Counted from the first letter of the stretch, positions 6,453 through 14,054 are shown. The stretch: DNA of 24,358 nt from Bacteroidales bacterium UBA2939 (GCA_002349055.1 DECD01000007.1:47333-71690); one strand, 5' to 3'. The notes: generated by a model not told the origin, from the sequence alone. Translations and numbers: made by a program.

Positions 6453-9400
6453 AGTCTAGGAGGGCCACTTGGCGGACCGCGACGGAGGGTTGCAAGAAGA
6501 CCAGCCAGCCGCTGACGCAGGGGAAGCCCATGGCTGCGATAGCACGACAGTAGTGCCGCAGTTGCGAGTCGTATTTATCGCCAAGGTCGCCGCCGGTCTT
6601 GAAGTCCACCACCCAGGTCTCGTCGGGAGCGAAGACCACGCGGTCGGGACGTCCGGCCTCGTTGCCGTCGGTGAGGTCCACCTCGTTCTTCACCCTGTAG
6701 GCCGGGTCGAAGAAGCGTGCCGTACCGGGATGCAGCAGCACGTCGCGCACCAGTGCCTCGAGCTTCGCGCGCTCCTCGCCGTCAATCTTCTCCTTCCGGA
6801 CAAATGCCTCGATGCGCTCGTCCACATGGTCGTCGGCATGCTGTATAGTGGCCAGCAGGGCATGGGCATGGATGCCGAAGCGTATCTTCTCCTCGAGCAG
6901 CGGCGTGATGGCCTTCTCCGAGGCCGAGGCGATGTTCAGCCGCTCGCTCCAGTCGCCGTTCTCAATCTTCTTCACATACACCTCCTTCGGAGCCTCAACC
7001 TCCTCCCCTTTCTTTGTCTCCTCCACACGGTGGAAGTCGACATCGCCAAAGTCGGTGCGACCCTCCAGGTATTCGTGCAACATGCTCGAGTAGGTCACCA
7101 CCTCGCTATTCTCCTTGGGCTGGGAACACACCACAAAGAGCTGCTCCTTGGGACGGGTGAACGCTACATATAATATATTAAGGTCGTCAACCGCCGCCGA
7201 TTCCCTCTCGCGGTCGCGGTCGGGGTCGAAGCGTGTCGAGGTGTTCTTGCTGAGTGAGACATAGGCCGCCGGCAGCGGTTTGTCGCAGGGGGCAAAGTCC
7301 TTGGCGGCATCGACCCATATCTCGTTGCTTTTCTGCATCGAAGGGAAGAAGGGGCAGATGACCACCCGGGCCTCCAAACCCTTGGCCTTGTGGATGGTGA
7401 GCAGGCGCACGGCGTCGCCCCCGTCCGACGACGAGGCCGAGCAATCGGGGTGGCTGTCGAACCATTCGAGGAAGTCGCCCAGCCCCTGCTTATGGCGCGC
7501 CGAGAAGGCGGCGGCACGGTTGAGGAGCGACGAGGTGTAGGCCATATCCCTGTCGTCGAGGCGCAAGCGTCGCAGCAGTTCCTCCAGACATCCATAGAGG
7601 TCCATCGAGAGGAGGTAGCCGATGTTGAAGTCGATGCCGTCGGCAGCCAGAGCCTCCTGCAAGTCGGCAGCACCCGTGGCGAGGAAGGTCTCGTCATGGG
7701 TCGACGTGGTGATTCCCAAGGCGTTGAGACGATACAGCAACTCGGCGGCGGCCACACGGTCGGCACCATCGTTCAGGCATCGCAGGGCGGCCACCAAAGC
7801 CATCACCACCTGGCTGTTGCGCAGGTAGAACGACTCGTCAGAGCATTGCTCCACGTCGCTGTGTTCCAGCAGGTAGGAGCCTATGGTCGCCAGCTCGCGC
7901 CGTTTGCGGCCCAGAATCATGATGTCGCGTGCATGATAGCCGCGCTCGTTAACAAGCTGGTTGACAATCTCGAGCACACGCGCGCAGATGGCTTCCGGCT
8001 CTTGAGAGTCGACAAAGCTGATGCCCACATGCCCCACCGGACGGTCCTCACGTTCCTCGTCGTGCTTCTGGCGCAGCTCTTCGTCGCCTTCGGGGCAGTC
8101 GCCCTCGGGGCCGAGGTAGATGCGACGCGCCAAGTCGACATCGGCATAATGGTGGCGTACCAGCCACGAAAAGAAGTCGTTGTTGAAGTCCACCACGGCA
8201 TCGGCCGTGCGGTAGTTGACATCGAGCGAGGCCATGGTGTAGTTGCCCGGCATCGAGAGGCTAGCGCCGTGCAACGGCAGCCCTTCGACCTTGGGCAGCG
8301 CCACAAACTGACGCACGTCGCCCTCGCGGAAGCGGTAGATGGCCTGCTTGCCGTCGCCCACCACCAGCGACTCCCTGCCTTCGGCCACGCCGCCCTCGAG
8401 CAGCGGCACCAGGTTCTGCCACTGCAAGACCGACGTGTCCTGGAACTCGTCTATCAGAAAATGGTGGTAGCGGCTGCCCAGACGCTCGTAGACGAAGGGC
8501 ATGGGCTCTTCCTGCACCACTTTGTTTATCAAACGGTTGAAATCGGAGATGGGCACCACCTCGTTATCCTTGGCATAGGCGCGCATCTGGCGATCCAGCT
8601 CGCCCAGCAGGGCCATGGAGTAGAGGCGGCCAATGAGCAGGCGGCAGGTGTTGTAGTCGACCATCGGACCGTCGAGCAACTCCTTGATTTGAAAATATAT
8701 CTCGCGCAGTGGCTGGGCGATGTCGTCGGTGCCGGGGAAGGTGGTCTTCGGCTTGCAGAGCAGGTCTCCGCTGTAGTCCGCATTCTCGAACACATTGGCC
8801 ACATAACTATTGATAATCAACGATTTCTTGTATCGCACGCTGTCGCGAAAGCTCTCCATACGGGCGAAGAATGAGTAGAAGCCCGTCTTGCCGCGGTTGC
8901 AGTGTTCCACCCCCATGCCGATGCCGTGCAGCAGACCCATGGCCTTGGTACCCAAGGCTTCCACACGCTGTTCATAGTCAGCACAGTACTTCCGGTAGGC
9001 AGCGTGCATTTCCATGTAGTCGGCGAGCGAATAGCGCGAAAGACTATGCAGGTAGGCGTCGGCGCCCTCGGAGAAGAGCTGCTTGGCAAGGTCGGTGAGC
9101 GACTGTACGATGTCGAAACCCTTGTCCTCTTCCATATTACTGACGGCGAAGCGGTTGACCACCTCGGTCAGAGCCTCGTTGCCGGGGGTACCCACCAGCG
9201 ACATCAATCCGCTGACGGCATGCTCAATGAGGTCGTCCTGCTCAATCATCAACTCGAAATTCACCGGCTGCTCCAGGTCGTGGGCGAAGGTGCGCACCAC
9301 GCGGTGCATGAAGCTGTCGATGGTGCAGACAGAAAGGTCGCTGTAGCGGTGGAGGATGGCGCTGCGGAGGTCGGCGGCCATATCGCGCAAGTCGCTGTCG

Positions 9401-9717
9401 GTCAATGCCGCGAGGTGCCGCAGGGCACGCTCCTCGTTGAGGGCTGGCAGCAGTGCCTTGCCCATCTTCGACCGCTCGGGGTCGGCACCGTGGGCGACCA
9501 TCTCTCCCAGGTATTCCATAATTCTGGTTTTCATCTCGTTGGCAGCCTTGTTGGTGAAGGTGATGGCCAGTATGCCACGGAAACGCGTTTTCACGTTCCC
9601 CGGCCCTCCGGCCATGGCCAGTTTCAGGTACTCCTTCACCAGATTGAAGGTCTTGCCCGACCCGGCGGCGGCCTTGCAGACGACAAACGGCCCCTTTGAA
9701 ATGTTAAAATCGCTCAT
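6418..9717 (-). CDS. UvrD/RecB-family helicase-nuclease (AddA-like)
   Basis: A superfamily-1A DNA helicase with a C-terminal RecB-type nuclease, 1099 residues, expected to process double-strand breaks for recombination, probably with an AddB-like partner not seen here. Visible motifs: Walker A AAAGSGKT (16-23), motif Ia ITFTNKAANEM (52-62), Walker B LIDEFQDT (421-428), VVGDGKQAIYRFREGD (452-467), VNYRTADAV, motif V LLTIHKAKGLEARVV, and motif VI LNILYVAFTRPKEQLFVV. The nuclease has GRPDR (1022-1026) and WVVDFKTG (about 1035-1042), the D...DxK core of PD-(D/E)xK enzymes. The start at 9717 is chosen because a good promoter lies at 9739-9770, downstream of the alternative ATG at 9777. The last residues, SPPTAEIFEIR, are encoded by a family B repeat, so the native C-terminus seems to have been replaced or extended. 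Confidence 0.93.
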   Translation of the reverse strand: MSDFNISKGPFVVCKAAAGSGKTFNLVKEYLKLAMAGGPGNVKTRFRGILAITFTNKAANEMKTRIMEYLGEMVAHGADPERSKMGKALLPALNEERALRHLAALTDSDLRDMAADLRSAILHRYSDLSVCTIDSFMHRVVRTFAHDLEQPVNFELMIEQDDLIEHAVSGLMSLVGTPGNEALTEVVNRFAVSNMEEDKGFDIVQSLTDLAKQLFSEGADAYLHSLSRYSLADYMEMHAAYRKYCADYEQRVEALGTKAMGLLHGIGMGVEHCNRGKTGFYSFFARMESFRDSVRYKKSLIINSYVANVFENADYSGDLLCKPKTTFPGTDDIAQPLREIYFQIKELLDGPMVDYNTCRLLIGRLYSMALLGELDRQMRAYAKDNEVVPISDFNRLINKVVQEEPMPFVYERLGSRYHHFLIDEFQDTSVLQWQNLVPLLEGGVAEGRESLVVGDGKQAIYRFREGDVRQFVALPKVEGLPLHGASLSMPGNYTMASLDVNYRTADAVVDFNNDFFSWLVRHHYADVDLARRIYLGPEGDCPEGDEELRQKHDEEREDRPVGHVGISFVDSQEPEAICARVLEIVNQLVNERGYHARDIMILGRKRRELATIGSYLLEHSDVEQCSDESFYLRNSQVVMALVAALRCLNDGADRVAAAELLYRLNALGITTSTHDETFLATGAADLQEALAADGIDFNIGYLLSMDLYGCLEELLRRLRLDDRDMAYTSSLLNRAAAFSARHKQGLGDFLEWFDSHPDCSASSSDGGDAVRLLTIHKAKGLEARVVICPFFPSMQKSNEIWVDAAKDFAPCDKPLPAAYVSLSKNTSTRFDPDRDRERESAAVDDLNILYVAFTRPKEQLFVVCSQPKENSEVVTYSSMLHEYLEGRTDFGDVDFHRVEETKKGEEVEAPKEVYVKKIENGDWSERLNIASASEKAITPLLEEKIRFGIHAHALLATIQHADDHVDERIEAFVRKEKIDGEERAKLEALVRDVLLHPGTARFFDPAYRVKNEVDLTDGNEAGRPDRVVFAPDETWVVDFKTGGDLGDKYDSQLRHYCRAIAAMGFPCVSGWLVFLQPSVAVRQVALLDSPPTAEIFEIR

Positions 9718-9738
9718 CGAAAATGTCAAATTTGGGTG

Positions 9739-9770
9739 CAAATTTACACCTTTTTCCCCATACACCCAAA
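9739..9770 (-). promoter_or_regulatory. Promoter of the RecB-like gene
   Basis: On the minus strand a perfect -7 TAAATTTG (9739-9746) and a -33 TTTG (9767-9770) are spaced 20 nt apart. The predicted start site lies near 9734, about 17 nt before the ATG at 9717. This decides the start codon. Confidence 0.7.
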
Positions 9771-9799
9771 TCCGCAACCAAAAACATTGTACCCCAATG

Positions 9800-9933
9800 A
9801 GTTATACTCCGTACCAACACCCTACCAACTCCTACCCATCTCCCTACCAACTCCTACCGTGGTAAGAGTTGGTAGGGTGTTGATAGGGCATTGGTAGGGG
9901 GTTGGTAGGGGGAAAAAAGATTCCCCGTAGGGG
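9800..9933. repeat. Composite inverted repeat, family C (CCCTACCAACTC type)
   Basis: The left half repeats CCCTACCAACTCCTA-like units, the right half repeats GTTGGTAGGG-like units. The central stem CCCTACCAACTC (9842-9853) pairs perfectly with GAGTTGGTAGGG (9866-9877), with a smaller TACC/GGTA stem inside its loop. The element ends with the palindrome CCCCGTAGGGG (9923-9933), the same core as at 29-41 and 97-109. It fills most of the 311-bp divergent space between the RecB-like gene and mutA. No cobalamin riboswitch was recognised in this space. Confidence 0.75.
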
Positions 9934-9983
9934 TTTTCTTTCAATCTTTTTACAATTATCCATCTTATATAAAGATTTTTTTG

Positions 9984-9991
9984 TATATTTG
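9984..9991 (+). promoter_or_regulatory. -7 element of the mutA promoter
   Basis: A perfect TATATTTG matches the TAnnTTTG consensus, about 38 nt before the mutA ATG. No clear -33 TTTG stands at the expected distance. Confidence 0.5.
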
Positions 9992-10028
9992 CATTTTACT
10001 ATTAGAAACAAATAAACGATACAACATA

Positions 10029-11936
10029 ATGGAAGACAACAAATTGTTCAGCGAATTCCCACCAGTCTCAACCGAGAAATGGGAAGAAGTCATCAACAAA
10101 GACCTCAAAGGAGCCGACTACGAGAAGAAACTCGTGTGGCGCACCATCGAAGGTTTCAAGGTGAAACCCTACTACCGCGCCGAAGACCTCGAGGGCCTCG
10201 AGTACCTCGACAGCAACCCCGGCCAGATGCCCTTCACCCGCGGCAAGCACACCGACAACAACGTGTGGGACGTGCGTCAGGACATCCGCATCGCCGACCC
10301 CAAGGAGGCCAACCGCGTGGCCCTCGACGCCGTGGAGCGCGGCGCCACCTCGCTGGGTTTCTGCGCCAAAGGCATCAAGACCCTCGACGACATGGCCGCC
10401 CTCTTCAAAGGCATCTATATCAACGCCGTGAGCATCAACTTCATGTGCTCGGAGAACTACCTCGACCTGCTGAAACTCTATGTCGACTATGCCAACCAGC
10501 AGGGCATCAACCCCAAAGAACTTTGCGGCTCGTGCGAGTTCGACCTCTTCCGCTACGCCCTGAAGAACGGCAAGTTCCACCGCGGCGAAGAGGAGGACTT
10601 CCAGATGGCCAAGCAGCTGGTGGAGTTCGCCCATGAGAACCTGCCGCAGTTCCGCGTGCTCACCGTCCACGGCAGCCTGCTGCACAACGCCGGTTCGAAC
10701 ATCGTGCAGGAACTCGGCTTCAGTCTCGCCGCCGCCAACGAGCTGGTGGCCCGACTCACCGACAGCTCGTCGCGACCGGATGGGAGCAACGAGTCCCAAG
10801 CCCGATTGGGTCTCAAGGCCCACCGCGTGGCCAAGAGCATCGTCCTCAACGTGGGCATCGGCAGCACCTACTTCATGGAGATGGCCAAGATTCGCGCCGC
10901 CCGCCTGCTGTGGAGCAAGATTGTGGAGCAATACCAGCCCGAGTGCGACTGCGCCTACAAGCTCTTCATCCACGCCACCACCAGCGAGTGGAACCAGTCG
11001 GTCTACGACCCCTATGTCAACATGCTGCGCTCGACCACCGAGGCCATGTCGGCCTGCATCGCCGGTGCCGACAGCATCTCGGTGCTACCCTTCGACAACG
11101 CCTACAAGGAGGCCGACGACTTCGGCTACCGCATCGCCCGCAACCAGCAGCTGCTGCTGAAGGAAGAGAGCTACCTCGACAAGATTGCCGACCCAGCCGC
11201 CGGCAGCTACTATATCGAAAACCTCACCGACCAGATTGCCAAAGGCGCCTGGGAGAACTTCCTCAAAATCGAGGAACTCGGCGGCTTTTGCAAGGCCATC
11301 CGCCAGGGCTATGTGCAGGACGAGGTGGAGAAAACTGCCCGCCAGCGCGACCTCGACATCGCCACCCGCAAGACCACTATCCTCGGCACTAACCAGTACC
11401 CCAACCTGCTGGAGAAGATGGGAGAGAAAGTGGAAAGTGGAAAAAGCGGCAAATGCTGCTGTGGCTGCCAGAAGGGCGACGAGGTGCGCATCCTCAAACC
11501 CTACCGCGGCGCCGAGCCTTTCGAGGCCCTCCGCCTGGCCACCGAGCACAGCGGCAAGCGTCCGAAAGTGTTCCTGCTGACCTACGGCAACCTCACCATG
11601 CGCAAGGCCCGCGCCGGCTTCGCCACCAACTTCTTCGGCGTGGCAGGCTACGAAATCATCGACAACCCCGGCTTCACCAGCGCCGAGGAAGGCGCCAAGG
11701 CCGCCCTCGAGAGCAAAGCCGACATCGTGGTGCTCTGCTCGAGCGACGACGAGTATGCCGAAATCACCGAGCCCGCCTGCAAGGCCCTCAAGGGCAAGGT
11801 GAAGAGCCTCGTCCTCGCCGGCTTCCCCAAAGAGATGGTGGAAACCTACAAGGGCTACGGCATCGATGAGTTCATCCATGTGAAAACCAACGTTCTCGAA
11901 TGCCTGACTCAGTTCAACAAAATGTTGCTTCAATAA
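10029..11936 (+). CDS. mutA: Methylmalonyl-CoA mutase small (beta) subunit
   Basis: Small subunit of the adenosylcobalamin-dependent mutase that interconverts succinyl-CoA and methylmalonyl-CoA in propionate formation. The 635-residue product begins KLFSEFPPVSTEKWEEVINKDLKGADYEKKLVWRT, typical of the subunit. The barrel domain includes NVWDVRQDIRIADPKEANR, GIGSTYFMEMAKIRAARLLW and NMLRSTTEAMSACIAGADS. The C-terminal cobalamin-domain fold is present (KVFLLTYGNLTMRKARAGFATNFFGVAGYEIIDNPGF) but lacks the DxHxxG cobalamin ligand, as normal for the non-catalytic subunit. A Cys cluster (KCCCGCQKG) lies in the interdomain linker. The start at 10029 is preferred to ATG 9981, which overlaps the promoter. 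mutB, usually next, is not downstream here; a repeat and an unrelated permease follow. Residues around DSSSRPDGSNESQARLG (about 10765-10815) look like an added loop. Confidence 0.95.
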   Translation: MEDNKLFSEFPPVSTEKWEEVINKDLKGADYEKKLVWRTIEGFKVKPYYRAEDLEGLEYLDSNPGQMPFTRGKHTDNNVWDVRQDIRIADPKEANRVALDAVERGATSLGFCAKGIKTLDDMAALFKGIYINAVSINFMCSENYLDLLKLYVDYANQQGINPKELCGSCEFDLFRYALKNGKFHRGEEEDFQMAKQLVEFAHENLPQFRVLTVHGSLLHNAGSNIVQELGFSLAAANELVARLTDSSSRPDGSNESQARLGLKAHRVAKSIVLNVGIGSTYFMEMAKIRAARLLWSKIVEQYQPECDCAYKLFIHATTSEWNQSVYDPYVNMLRSTTEAMSACIAGADSISVLPFDNAYKEADDFGYRIARNQQLLLKEESYLDKIADPAAGSYYIENLTDQIAKGAWENFLKIEELGGFCKAIRQGYVQDEVEKTARQRDLDIATRKTTILGTNQYPNLLEKMGEKVESGKSGKCCCGCQKGDEVRILKPYRGAEPFEALRLATEHSGKRPKVFLLTYGNLTMRKARAGFATNFFGVAGYEIIDNPGFTSAEEGAKAALESKADIVVLCSSDDEYAEITEPACKALKGKVKSLVLAGFPKEMVETYKGYGIDEFIHVKTNVLECLTQFNKMLLQ

Positions 11937-12048
11937 GGAGTGATATGGAGTGAAAAAGGAGTGAGAGGGAGTGAAAGGACAATAGTTTCGTCTTGCACAT
12001 TTGTCTTTTCACTCCTTTTCAATTCACTTCACTCCCTTTCACTCCTCC
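11937..12048. repeat. Composite stem-loop, family A copy 1 (GGAGTGAAA type)
   Basis: Starts directly after the mutA TAA. The left arm is four degenerate GGAGTGAAA-like units, the right arm is TTTCACTCC-like units. The inner stem is GGAGTGAAAGGACAA (11968-11982) with TTGTCTTTTCACTCC (12001-12015), 15 pairs including one G-T, around an 18-nt loop TAGTTTCGTCTTGCACAT. It has no U-tract, so it is not a standard terminator. Copies 2 and 3 lie at 13149 and 21640. Confidence 0.85.
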
Positions 12049-12053
12049 AAAAG

Positions 12054-13148
12054 ATGACGATGAACCTATACAAATTAGATCGATATATATTGGGCAAGTA
12101 CCTGAAGACCTTTCTTCTGGCACTTGCCCTTATCATCATTATCGTCATCACCTTCGACGTGAGCGAGAAGCTCGACGATTTCCTCGAGCACCACGCCACC
12201 CTCTGGCAGGTGGTGTCCGTCTACTACGTCAACTTCATCCCCAGCTTCGTCCTGCTCTACAGCCCGCTGTTCATCTTCATCTCGGTCATCTTCTTCACCT
12301 CGAAGATGGCGGGCAACAGCGAGATTATAGCCATCCTCAGCTCGGGCGTGCGCTACGGACGCATGCTGCGGCCCTACGTCTACGGCTCGCTCATCGTGGC
12401 CGTGGCGGTCTTCGTGCTGGGCAACTTCGTCATCCCCAACTCCAACCGCCGCCTCATCGCCTTCGAGGAGCAGTATGTCAAGTCGAAAGCCACCAACTAC
12501 TACTCCAACCTCCACTTCCAGTCGGAGCCCGGCGTGCAGGTCTATGCCGAGAGCTACGACGTCAAGATTATGCAGGCATTCAAGTTCTGCCGCGAGGAGA
12601 TAGATGCCGACGGCCACCTGCTGCGCCGCGAGGAAGCCAACAACATCACCTACGACACCACCACAGGCCTTTGGCGCTGCACGGCCTACTCGCTGCGCAC
12701 CATCGACAGCAACCGCCACGAGACCCTCACCTTCGAGAACCGAATTGACGTAGACCTCGGCATCAGTCCCGAGGACCTCAACCTGCTCTCCACCCGCGTG
12801 GAGACCATGAGCACTCCCGACCTCATCCGCTACATCCACCGCGAGGAGATGCGCGGCACCGGCACGGTGAAGACCTCGAAGATAGAGCTGTGGCAACGCC
12901 TCATCAACCCCCTGGCCATCATCGTCATGACCCTCATAGGCGTGGCCATCGCCGCCCGCAAGAGCCGCGGCGGCATAGGCGTGCACCTGGCCATAGGCAT
13001 CGCCATAGCATTCTCGTTCATCGTCTTCATGAAAATAACCACCGTCTTCGCCACCAACGGCGACCTCTCGCCCTTCATGGCCGTATTGCTGCCGCAGATA
13101 GTCTTCGGCATCGCCGCCGCCTGGCTGATTTATAAAGCACCAAAATGA
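12054..13148 (+). CDS. LptF/LptG (YjgP/YjgQ) family permease
   Basis: An inner-membrane protein of the LptF/G family, which with LptB powers lipopolysaccharide transport to the outer membrane. About 364 residues from the ATG at 12054; ATG 12060 is equally possible (MNLYKLDRYILGKYLKTF). Three hydrophobic helices precede residue 130 (TFLLALALIIIIVITF; FIPSFVLLYSPLFIFISVIFF; GSLIVAVAVFVLGNFVI), a periplasmic domain follows, and three more end the protein (LINPLAIIVMTLIGVAIAA; GIGVHLAIGIAIAFSFIVFM; PFMAVLLPQIVFGIAAAWLIY), the standard topology. The family motif SEIIAILSSGVRYGRMLRP is present. The reading frame is open upstream through the family A repeat, but those residues are not LptF-like, so the start is placed after it. 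LptF cannot be told from LptG here. Confidence 0.9.
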   Translation: MTMNLYKLDRYILGKYLKTFLLALALIIIIVITFDVSEKLDDFLEHHATLWQVVSVYYVNFIPSFVLLYSPLFIFISVIFFTSKMAGNSEIIAILSSGVRYGRMLRPYVYGSLIVAVAVFVLGNFVIPNSNRRLIAFEEQYVKSKATNYYSNLHFQSEPGVQVYAESYDVKIMQAFKFCREEIDADGHLLRREEANNITYDTTTGLWRCTAYSLRTIDSNRHETLTFENRIDVDLGISPEDLNLLSTRVETMSTPDLIRYIHREEMRGTGTVKTSKIELWQRLINPLAIIVMTLIGVAIAARKSRGGIGVHLAIGIAIAFSFIVFMKITTVFATNGDLSPFMAVLLPQIVFGIAAAWLIYKAPK

Positions 13149-13250
13149 GAAATAAGGAGTATAGGAGTACAAGGGAGTGCAAGACAATGGTTTCATCTTG
13201 CACATTTGTCTTGCACTCCCTGCACTCCTACACTCCCTTGCACTACTAAA
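13149..13250. repeat. Composite stem-loop, family A copy 2
   Basis: Follows the permease stop directly. The inner stem is a perfect 15-bp pair, GGGAGTGCAAGACAA (13173-13187) and TTGTCTTGCACTCCC (13206-13220), around the 18-nt loop TGGTTTCATCTTGCACAT. Outer degenerate units extend both arms. Compared with copy 1 both arms have changed together (GTGCAAG/CTTGCAC here, GTGAAAGG/CTTTTCAC there), while the loop differs at two positions only. Confidence 0.87.
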
Positions 13251-13259
13251 AAAATCATC

Positions 13260-13679
13260 ATGACCATACAGGAAATAGAACAGCAGATTATCGACGAGTT
13301 CGCCAATTTCGACGAATGGCTCGACAAGTACGCCTACCTCATCGACCTGGGCAAGGAATGCCCTGCCATCGACGAGAAGGACAAGACCGAGGAGAACCTC
13401 ATCCGCGGCTGCCAGAGCCGCGTGTGGCTCAGTTGCGAGCAGCGCGACGGCCGCCTCTTCTTCCGCGCCGACAGCGACGCTGTCATCACCCGCGGCATCA
13501 TCACCCTCCTCATCCGCGCCTTCGACGGACAGACACCACAGGACATCCTCGACGCCGACTTGGCCTTCATCGACGCCATAGGCCTCAAGGAACACCTCTC
13601 CCCCACCCGCTCCAACGGCCTCACCTCGATGGTGAAGCAGATGAAGATGTACGCTTTAGCTTATAAGATGAAACAATAA
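13260..13679 (+). CDS. sufE: SufE-family cysteine desulfurase activator
   Basis: SufE takes persulfide sulfur from the SufS cysteine desulfurase and passes it to the SufBCD scaffold during Fe-S cluster assembly in the cytoplasm. The 139-residue product has the family length. The conserved core is LIRGCQSRVWL (residues 48-57) with the acceptor cysteine at C51. The C-terminal part (IGLKEHLSPTRSNGLTSMVKQMK) is also typical. ATG 13260 gives MTIQEIEQQIIDEFANF; upstream ATG 13206 would translate the family A repeat. Its stop overlaps the start of the next gene (TAATG), so the two are coupled. sufS is not in the window, and sufC/sufD lie about 8 kb away on the other strand. Confidence 0.94.
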   Translation: MTIQEIEQQIIDEFANFDEWLDKYAYLIDLGKECPAIDEKDKTEENLIRGCQSRVWLSCEQRDGRLFFRADSDAVITRGIITLLIRAFDGQTPQDILDADLAFIDAIGLKEHLSPTRSNGLTSMVKQMKMYALAYKMKQ

Positions 13680-13996
13680 TGGACCCTACGAAAGAAACTA
13701 TCTGGAGCGCAGTGGTCAACTGCCTCAAGAACATCTACGACCCAGAGATACCGGTCAACATCTACGACCTCGGCCTCATCTACAAGGTGGATGTCGACGA
13801 CGACCTCAACGTCAAGATTCTCATGACCATGACAGCGCCCGACTGCCCCGAGGCAGAATATATGTTCCAGGAGGTGAAGCAGATGGTGAGCTACATCTCG
13901 GGCGTGAAGAGCGTCGACGTCGAACTCACCTTCGACCCGCCCTGGACCATGGACATGATTCCCGACGACATTAAAGTGGAACTGGGATTCCTATAA
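13679..13996 (+). CDS. MIP18/PaaD-like (DUF59) Fe-S maturation protein, SufT type
   Basis: A 105-residue single-domain protein of the MIP18/DUF59 family, small cytoplasmic factors that help mature Fe-S proteins. The diagnostic motifs are DPEIPVNIYDLGLIY (residues 21-35), MTMTAPDCP with the conserved cysteine (C56), and the C-terminal TFDPPWTMDMI. It shares one base with the sufE stop, and the pairing with sufE supports a role in Fe-S assembly. SufT is the likely group; PaaD proteins of phenylacetate pathways are larger and sit in paa operons, which are absent here. Confidence 0.9.
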   Translation: MDPTKETIWSAVVNCLKNIYDPEIPVNIYDLGLIYKVDVDDDLNVKILMTMTAPDCPEAEYMFQEVKQMVSYISGVKSVDVELTFDPPWTMDMIPDDIKVELGFL

Positions 13997-13999
13997 AAA

Positions 14000-14053
14000 C
14001 TAGAAACTCTAGAACATCTAGAAAAACTAGAAAAACTAGAAAAACTAGAAAAA
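14000..14053. repeat. 9-bp tandem repeat (CTAGAAAAA) before the permease start
   Basis: Six uninterrupted 9-bp units fill the 58-bp gap: CTAGAAACT, CTAGAACAT and four identical CTAGAAAAA, ending one base before the ATG at 14055. The repeat thus occupies the ribosome-binding region of the permease gene, where unit number would set the length of an A-rich leader. The unit contains the rare tetramer CTAG. Confidence 0.92.
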
Positions 14054-14054
14054 A

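Noticed and set aside
7390..8874. A 494-codon open frame opposite the RecB-like gene
   Set aside because: It is a shadow of a GC-rich gene on the other strand; the RecB-like frame has all helicase and nuclease motifs, while this one has histidine/valine-rich low-complexity sequence without domains.
9800..9868. A 22-codon plus-strand ORF (starting MSYTPYQHPTNSYP) within the family C hairpin
   Set aside because: Its composition simply reflects translation of the CCTACCAACTC units; there is no promoter or start context, and similar open frames arise in all these stop-poor arms.
9934..10028. A cobalamin riboswitch before mutA, expected for a B12-dependent enzyme
   Set aside because: No B12-box or extended conserved leader was recognised; the space is mostly the family C repeat and a promoter.
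11937..12048. Family A stem-loops as simple rho-independent terminators
   Set aside because: There is no T-run after the stem on either strand, the right arm continues as repeat units, and copy 3 is read through as coding sequence.
11940..12053. An upstream start for the LptF-like gene at 11940
   Set aside because: The extra residues translate the family A repeat and do not resemble LptF/G N-termini; the conserved protein begins at 12054 or 12060.
12075..13595. A 506-codon minus-strand frame spanning the permease and sufE
   Set aside because: It crosses two confirmed genes and a repeat, and its acidic, glycine-rich translation is typical of antisense GC-rich DNA.
14000..14053. The 9-bp tandem arrays as CRISPR
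   Set aside because: Units are far too short, there are no spacers, and no cas genes are present.
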